Below are positions 59,060 through 64,000 of a stretch of DNA of 64,000 nt, in pieces. The stretch's first letter is position 1. Each line of letters opens with the position of its first letter. The position numbers and the translations under genes were made by a program. Source of the stretch: Massospora cicadina (taxonomy: Eukaryota; Entomophthoromycota; Entomophthoromycetes; Entomophthorales; Entomophthoraceae); the NCBI GenBank assembly GCA_022478985.1, contig JAKSZP010012143.1:40578-104577 (forward strand). The letters are read 5' to 3'. The notes beneath the pieces are model-generated. The model ran no database searches and was not told where the DNA came from. It worked only from the letters and a program-made list of their open reading frames with translations.

Positions 59060-59420
59060 TGTTGTAGCAAAACCTGAGTTCACACAATAATTGATATGGA
59101 TACCCCAGTCAACATAGTGTCCACAAAGTTGGTGGCGAAGTTTGGCATTAAAGCCTGACGTGTAGCATCATATGATGTAAGAGACTGCAAGCTCTGAAAG
59201 CACTGTCTCTGAAGGAGCATACAGCGCGCTACCCTTGCAGTTTGGGTCAATTGTCATTGTAGCTTCAGCTATAGTGCTACCAAACAATAACTATGACCTG
59301 TTAATAGGAAAAACTTTTATGCACCACTTCAGGGTTATTGTTGATATGACAGCAGATACCTTTAAATTCTGGGGCAACGGATCCCAATCTACTTCACTTT
59401 CAGCGAAATGCTAAAGGATT
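59060..59420 (+). pseudogene. G3 aspartic protease remnant
   Basis: IIDMDTPVNIVSTKLVAKFG near 59,090-59,140 matches the G2 and G4 protease segments, with DTP in place of DTG. A second frame continues ALPLQFGSIVIVASAIVLPN and YDLLIGKTFMHHF near 59,235-59,325, the flap and C-terminal LIG segment. Confidence 0.75.
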
Positions 59421-59499
59421 AGGCACACATGGGTCACATCAAACTTGCATATTGTGATGTAGTGGTTTTGTTTCACTACCATCGACTAAAGAGCAAGAC

Positions 59500-59830
59500 C
59501 TGGGCCCTTCACCATCAAATTTATGAATATCAAGGGCTACCGCTTAGATCTGCAGGCCCTATAATTATTCCCTCAGGACACCAAGTAATCATAAACACCG
59601 AGTTAGAGGTGGAAGTGACTGCTGGGCTATATGGTGGGGTCATTGGGCCCTATCAGCATTCATGGCTCAGCCCTACATGGCCGCAAGCATTATACTTCTG
59701 GGGCATGGGGAGATCAAGGTCTTGGTAGCAAATCTTCAGGATAAACTGATGCAAATCCGCTGACACCAAATTGTGGCGTATTTATATCTCATCCCAGTTG
59801 AAGAGGTCCTCCAGGTTCATGAGTTTGGTT
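59500..59830 (+). pseudogene. G3 dUTPase-like domain, frameshifted
   Basis: The first frame reads AGPIIIPSGHQVIINTELEV then AGLYGGVIG (about 59,552-59,645), like the Pro-Gly turn and T-x-I/V strand of dUTPases. After a frameshift, GHGEIKVLVANLQDKLMQI (about 59,702) fits motif 3 end and the conserved Asn, and HQIVAYLYLIPVEEV (about 59,770) fits motif 4. The position between protease and RT is the same as in G2. Confidence 0.62.
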
Positions 59831-59949
59831 TATTGGATGAATTTGGTCTTCTCTTTGAACCACAGCTTGGTGCAATGGAGGTTGTACCGCGTAAAATTTA
59901 ATGGGGTTAACGGAAGACCAGAAAGATCAAGCTTAAGCCTTATTTCAAA

Positions 59950-61290
59950 AATACAAAGAGACCTTTACTGTTAATGAACATGATTTAGAATGCATATGAA
60001 GAGTGATCCATCGAATGGACACTGAAGATCATCCCCCCATCAGATTTCAGCCAATCCGCCAATCTAGAGCAGCAGAAGAAGTTGTCATGGAAGAAATTGA
60101 TAAACTGTTGGAGCAAGGAATTCTTGAACAATAAAGATCCTGAGGGCTTCCCTGTCCTAATTGTCAAAAAGAAGGTGATATCAACTGGGTAGTAATAGAC
60201 TACCACAAGATCAACAGTATAATGAAAAAGGACTCATACCCCTTGCCACAAATTGACGATGCGTTGGACCAGTTGGGAGGAGCTTGTTACTTCTCCACAA
60301 CGGATTTGATATCTGGCTATTGGCAGATTGAGTTACCTGCAGCGGAGCAGGAGAAATGCACCATTATCACATCAAAAGGGCTTTTTTAACCAACACGTAT
60401 GCCACAAGGACTGTGTAATACCCCAGCTACATTTCAACGGGCGATGGACGCTATCCCTGGCAACTTTAAGCTGTCATGCGTTCTTAGATACCTTGACAAT
60501 ATCAACGTTTTCTCCCGCACGTATTCTGAGCACCTTAATCATTTGCAAGAGGTATTACCCCAGTTGGCTGAGGCCATCAAAATAAAGCCCCAAAAATGTC
60601 ACTTTTTCAAGGATCAGTTAGAGTACCTTGGGTTTGTGGTTGATAAAACAGGGCTGCAGCCTCACCTATCCAAGGTGGAGGCCATCCAGAAGATGACTAC
60701 AACAAATAGTAAGCGAGATATAAAAGTATTTTTAGTTATGGTCGGCTATTATCACCGCTTTTTACCTAACTTTAGTTGTATTGGAGGTCCGCCGTTTGAG
60801 TTATTAAAAATGGACGCCACGTTTGAATGGACGGAACACTGTCAACAGTCCTTTGATACACTTCTAACAGCATTTATCAATGCGTCAGTGCTATGCTACC
60901 CAAATTTTGAAAAGGAATTTAATGTACAGACGGATGCATCTCTTTCTGCTGTGGGGCATTTCTATCCCAAAAAGATGATGAAGGGGATGAGAACCCAGTG
61001 GTGTACTGCAGTCAAAGCCTGAATAGCCATGAATGTAATTATACTGTGGCTGAGTGGGAGTGCTTAGCGGTGATCTATTCTTACAAGCAATTCAGAGTAT
61101 ATTTGCATGCCGTAAAGTTTAAAGCTGTAAAGGGTCACGCCTCGTTACACTGGTTGCAGAACCTTAAGGAGCCTGAGGGCCATCTAGACTGATGGTCTCT
61201 TAAACTAAAGGCTTACAACTTTGAGATTCTTCACCAACCAGGAGCAAAACACCAGAATGCTGATTGCTTATTGAGGCTACCAACTATTGA
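59950..61290 (+). pseudogene. G3 reverse transcriptase and RNase H, broken
   Basis: RT: RVIHRMDTEDHPPIRFQPIR near 60,005, INWVVIDYHKINSIMKKDSY near 60,180, TTDLISGYWQIELP near 60,300, MPQGLCNTPATFQRAMD near 60,399 and RYLDNINVF near 60,486, where the second Asp of YLDD is Asn. RNase H: FNVQTDASLSAVG near 60,918, HECNYTVAEWECLAVI near 61,030 and KGHASLHWLQ near 61,130 (Gly for the usual Asp). 60,399-61,022 is open for 207 codons; elsewhere stops and frame changes occur. Confidence 0.87.
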
Positions 61291-61479
61291 AGTTACATTG
61301 GATCTGAGCGATATTATGTATGACAAGATGCTCAGCGGAAAAAATTATGATGAGCCGCCACAAGTCATCAAGAAGTTGAATGAAATGCGAGCCAATAATT
61401 TCCAGTGGAATGGTGAGTTGTAAAAGCAGATTGGCAGTTTAACAGTAAACTTCCCAAGACCCTCAGCGTGGGTTAACAT

Positions 61480-62490
61480 TATCATGAGCGCACATAGGGA
61501 ATTTGGGCATGGTGGCATTCACAAGTTGTTGAAATTCTTGCAGCCTTGGTATTACTAGGAAAGCATGAACTTTGATGTGCTTGATACTATCTCCTTCTGC
61601 CACCAGTGCCAAGTGGAAAAGTTGTTTCACCAGAAGACCTCATACCGGTTAGTAAAGCTGCACTTTGCTTGGCATACAGTTTCCATGGATGTTGTTGGCC
61701 CTCTGCCAATGGGAGCTAACCGGTCCAAGTACATTTTGGTGGCAATTAACCACTTAATCCGGTGGGTTGAAGCAAGGGAAATATGAGATTTAGGGGCGGT
61801 CACAGTGGCCAAATTAATGATGGAATGCATTATTCAGCGGCATGGCTGCCCTCAGTTCCTCCTTACTGATAACGGAACTAACTTCACTTCCCACATCCTC
61901 CCAAAGCTTAACGAGCTAATGGCCATCTGAGGGGTTTTGACAACCCCACACCACCCCGAGTCTAACAGAATGGTTGAGCGGGTCAATGGGACCTTAGTGA
62001 ACATACTCTGTAAATTAGTAGCAGATCAACCCACAGATTAGAGTTTCCTTTGTCCACCGCCATTTTCGCCTATAATATCAGTTATCATTCTGCCATGGGG
62101 AAGAGTCCCTTCCAATTTACTATAAGGATGACACCCTGCCCTTCTGGCGCTGCTATACTCCTGTGTAAAAGATACTGACAGAATGGATCCGCAACTTTAT
62201 CTGATGACTCTAGATGACATATTAATAAAATTGCAAACTGAAGCATACTTGGCAGTTTATCCAAGAAGATTAATACTCAAGCTGCCAATCAGGTATGGTG
62301 TAGCAGGTTATCCCAGTTCAAAAATGGGGACATAGTTCTATTCCATGATCAACATGGTTTTAGGCAGAAGCACAAGTTGGCCTGTATCTATTGGCCCGTT
62401 CAAAGTTATTGAGAAGACAGGTGTGACAGTCAAGGCGCTGCCTGACCGCCACATAGCCCTGACCCCCCTAAGGTGGGGATCGTGGCTAGT
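61480..62490 (+). pseudogene. G3 integrase with GPF-type end, broken
   Basis: Zinc-finger part: HREFGHGGIHK (about 61,490) and CHQCQVEKLF (about 61,597). Core: SMDVVGPLPMG (about 61,682), LLTDNGTNFTSH (about 61,861) and NRMVERVNGTL (about 61,966), giving readable D, D and E. Near 62,390 IGPFKVIEKTG and LTPLRWG match the GPY/F module. Stops lie near 61,783, 61,927 and 62,038. Confidence 0.85.
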
Positions 62491-62560
62491 AGCACCTTCA
62501 ATAATATAAATAAAAGCATGGGGCTCAAGGGCAACAACTCTCAAAAATGGCATTCTTTTG

Positions 62561-62690
62561 GATCAGATGCCATAAAATTTATGAAACCTCGGAGCAAAGG
62601 TGGCAAAGGTTGACGTAAATGGCAATCAGGCCAATCAGAGGCCGCCAACCTAAATTCTGAGGATCTAAACAAAGAGATCGGCAACAGCAA
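62561..62690. other. Short stretch after G3 integrase
   Basis: No feature recognised. Confidence 0.4.
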
Positions 62691-62935
62691 AGAGCAGCCC
62701 AGAGAATCAGGGGCTGCCAAACCAAATCATGCCAAAAACAGAAATGGCAAGAATCACAGCATTGGGCAGCCCAGCGAATCAGGAGCTGCCAAGATGAATA
62801 AAACCATAAGAGGAAATTATGGCATCAGGCAGCTCAACAAATCAGGAGCTGCAAGCTGAATCTGCCACTCATCAAAAGTATTGAGAGCCATGGCAAAGGG
62901 CAGCCCAGAGAATTAGGAGCTGCCAGGCCAAATTA
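62691..62935 (+). repeat. Diverged tandem repeat with GGCAGC...GCTGCC units
   Basis: Four units at about 62,694, 62,766, 62,828 and 62,903 share GCAGCCCAGAGAATCAGGAG then CTGCCA, spaced about 62-75 bases. Each unit can pair its GCAGC with its GCTGC. Confidence 0.75.
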
Positions 62936-63499
62936 TCCCAAAAATGGGAATTTTGGCGATAAGGTTGACATGAGCTCTGATTAGTCCCCAACAAATGAAA
63001 ATAAATGTGGAAAAGTTTCCATAATGCCATGGGTACTCAACGAATGGTCTAGAACGGGCCTAGATGGGAATATTGGAGGTCAAGATTATTGAAATAGGCC
63101 TGCAAATAGCCCACCGCTTGCAGACTCCTCGGGGTCCAATTTCTTCATATCCCCCATTCCATAATATAAAAACAACCAAGAGAAGGTGTTTAAGACAACT
63201 TCATCTTTTAATATTTACAATTAAAAACCTCAAAATCAAAAATAAAATTTTGAAATTTCAAAGTCATTTATTAAAATTTTGGACTTTTCTCTCTCATTGC
63301 AATCACTTTTGCAACTTGTTTTATTCAAGTCTGAATTTGGTTTGATAATCTCACAGAGGAGATTAGTTTGCGCCCATATCATGGAGCAGTTGGGCAAGTA
63401 AGATAAAAGGCACAGGTGGTAGGCCTGCGACTTCCAACGTTTGCAAACGCCCCAGAGAAACTGGTGAATTAGATAAAAATAAAAAACTGGCGGTTACAA
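62936..63499. other. Unassigned stretch
   Basis: No recognisable gene. 63,165-63,345 is A/T-rich. Confidence 0.45.
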
Positions 63500-64000
63500 T
63501 TTACCCAGAAATCCTCACTTGGCAGGCGTGATGTAACCAGTACATCAACACGCTGCACTCTCAACCACTCTGGTTGGTGGAATATGGAGTCCAGGTGTTC
63601 CTAAATATCCAACAAATAGCTTTGTGGGAAAAATTTTGTGGGGATGTGCACACTTATCTCCCACCACGGTGTACGTTGCACCTCACTCCATGTCATGTGG
63701 TTAACTGGACCTCAGTTTCAAAAACAAGGAGGCAGCAGATGAAGCTGCTGCAGTGCGCGTTGTGATTGACCTCCCCAAAGGGAAGCGGGTCATCTAAACC
63801 AAGTGCACCAGATGGACAAAATCCAACCAGAGTTTCCTCATGTTTGACTTTTTGCCCACTAAAGTCAAACATGCCGTTCTGGAGCAGCACCTTAAAGCTG
63901 GCTAACAGTATACGGAGAAATAAAATCCTTTGAGATGCAACGCTTTATGCTGATGCCACACCTGTGCACCAGCAAAGCCATTACAGCTCTGACCCCAACT
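63500..64000 (+). pseudogene. LINE-A-like ORF1 fragment, cut by the window edge
   Basis: 63,574-63,765 is open, and a second frame from about 63,735 reads EAADEAAAVRVVIDLPKGKR and later FLPTKVKHAVLEQHLKAG. The order and style match LINE-A ORF1 (TADDADRAASIKIEISHG, then LPTKLDQESLKLALNWG). A stop follows KRVI. The rest lies outside the window. Confidence 0.55.

Larger units (their letters stand above)
57230..62560 (+). mobile_element. Ty3/gypsy retrotransposon G3, 3' end not found
   Basis: Order on +: LTR, primer-binding site, gag, zinc-knuckle remnant, protease, dUTPase-like domain, RT, RNase H, integrase and GPY/F-type end. No 3' LTR or purine tract was found up to 64,000, so the element is 3'-deleted or continues past the edge. 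Every domain contains lesions. Confidence 0.85.

Overview
This window is almost wholly made of decayed, nested retroelements around one recognisable host gene, an intron-less ORF for a mitochondrial bS21 ribosomal protein (31,537-32,106, minus). The DNA is eukaryotic: APE/RT LINEs, tRNA-derived SINEs, Ty3/gypsy elements with LTRs, AT-rich spacers and no bacterial gene organisation. The bS21m length (189 aa, close to yeast Mrp21 and longer than the animal protein) and the Ty3/gypsy style favour a repeat-rich fungal genome. That placement is an inference, not proven.

Layout: 1-9,130 is a Ty3/gypsy element on + (G1, LTRs 507-1,648 and 7,661-8,803) lying inside a minus-strand gypsy fragment (G4b). 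9,130-15,401 is a second minus-strand gypsy (G4) with its 5' LTR at the right. 17,050-18,964 is a second, incomplete G4-type LTR carrying a half-LINE (hL-1). 19,740-21,830 is another half-LINE (hL-2) with a 157-base G run. 22,860-28,152 is a decayed LINE (LINE-A). 28,150-32,320 is AT-rich, probably host DNA with the bS21m gene. 32,319-32,598 is a full-length SINE. 32,990-42,908 is a half-LINE (hL-3) split by gypsy element G2 (34,745-42,848), which itself holds a solo LTR, a SINE and a micro-insertion. 43,206-45,445 is non-coding inverted-repeat DNA. 45,457-50,849 is a better preserved LINE (LINE-B, minus). 51,120-55,060 holds two half-LINEs tail to tail (hL-4, hL-5). 57,230-62,560 is gypsy element G3 (+), and 63,500-64,000 starts another LINE-A-like ORF1.

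How the parts relate: two 3' tail types recur. Tail T1 (AATAAAGAT, then GGTTGG, CTAG, CTAAAAA) ends LINE-A, hL-1 and hL-4. Tail T2 (CCTGGTYRGC, then ACCTC and AATAAA) ends LINE-B, hL-2, hL-3, hL-5 and all four SINE copies. This is what one expects if ORF1-only elements and SINEs are moved in trans by two LINE machineries. Three tiny insertions of 18-21 bases consist only of the T1 tail and are flanked by 15-17 bp target duplications; one is confirmed by empty sites in two sister LTRs. The gypsy elements share one primer-binding site, and at least two (probably three) carry a dUTPase-like domain between protease and RT.

Nearly all element genes contain stops and frameshifts. Coordinates of decayed domains are approximate, and no alignment or database search was run.
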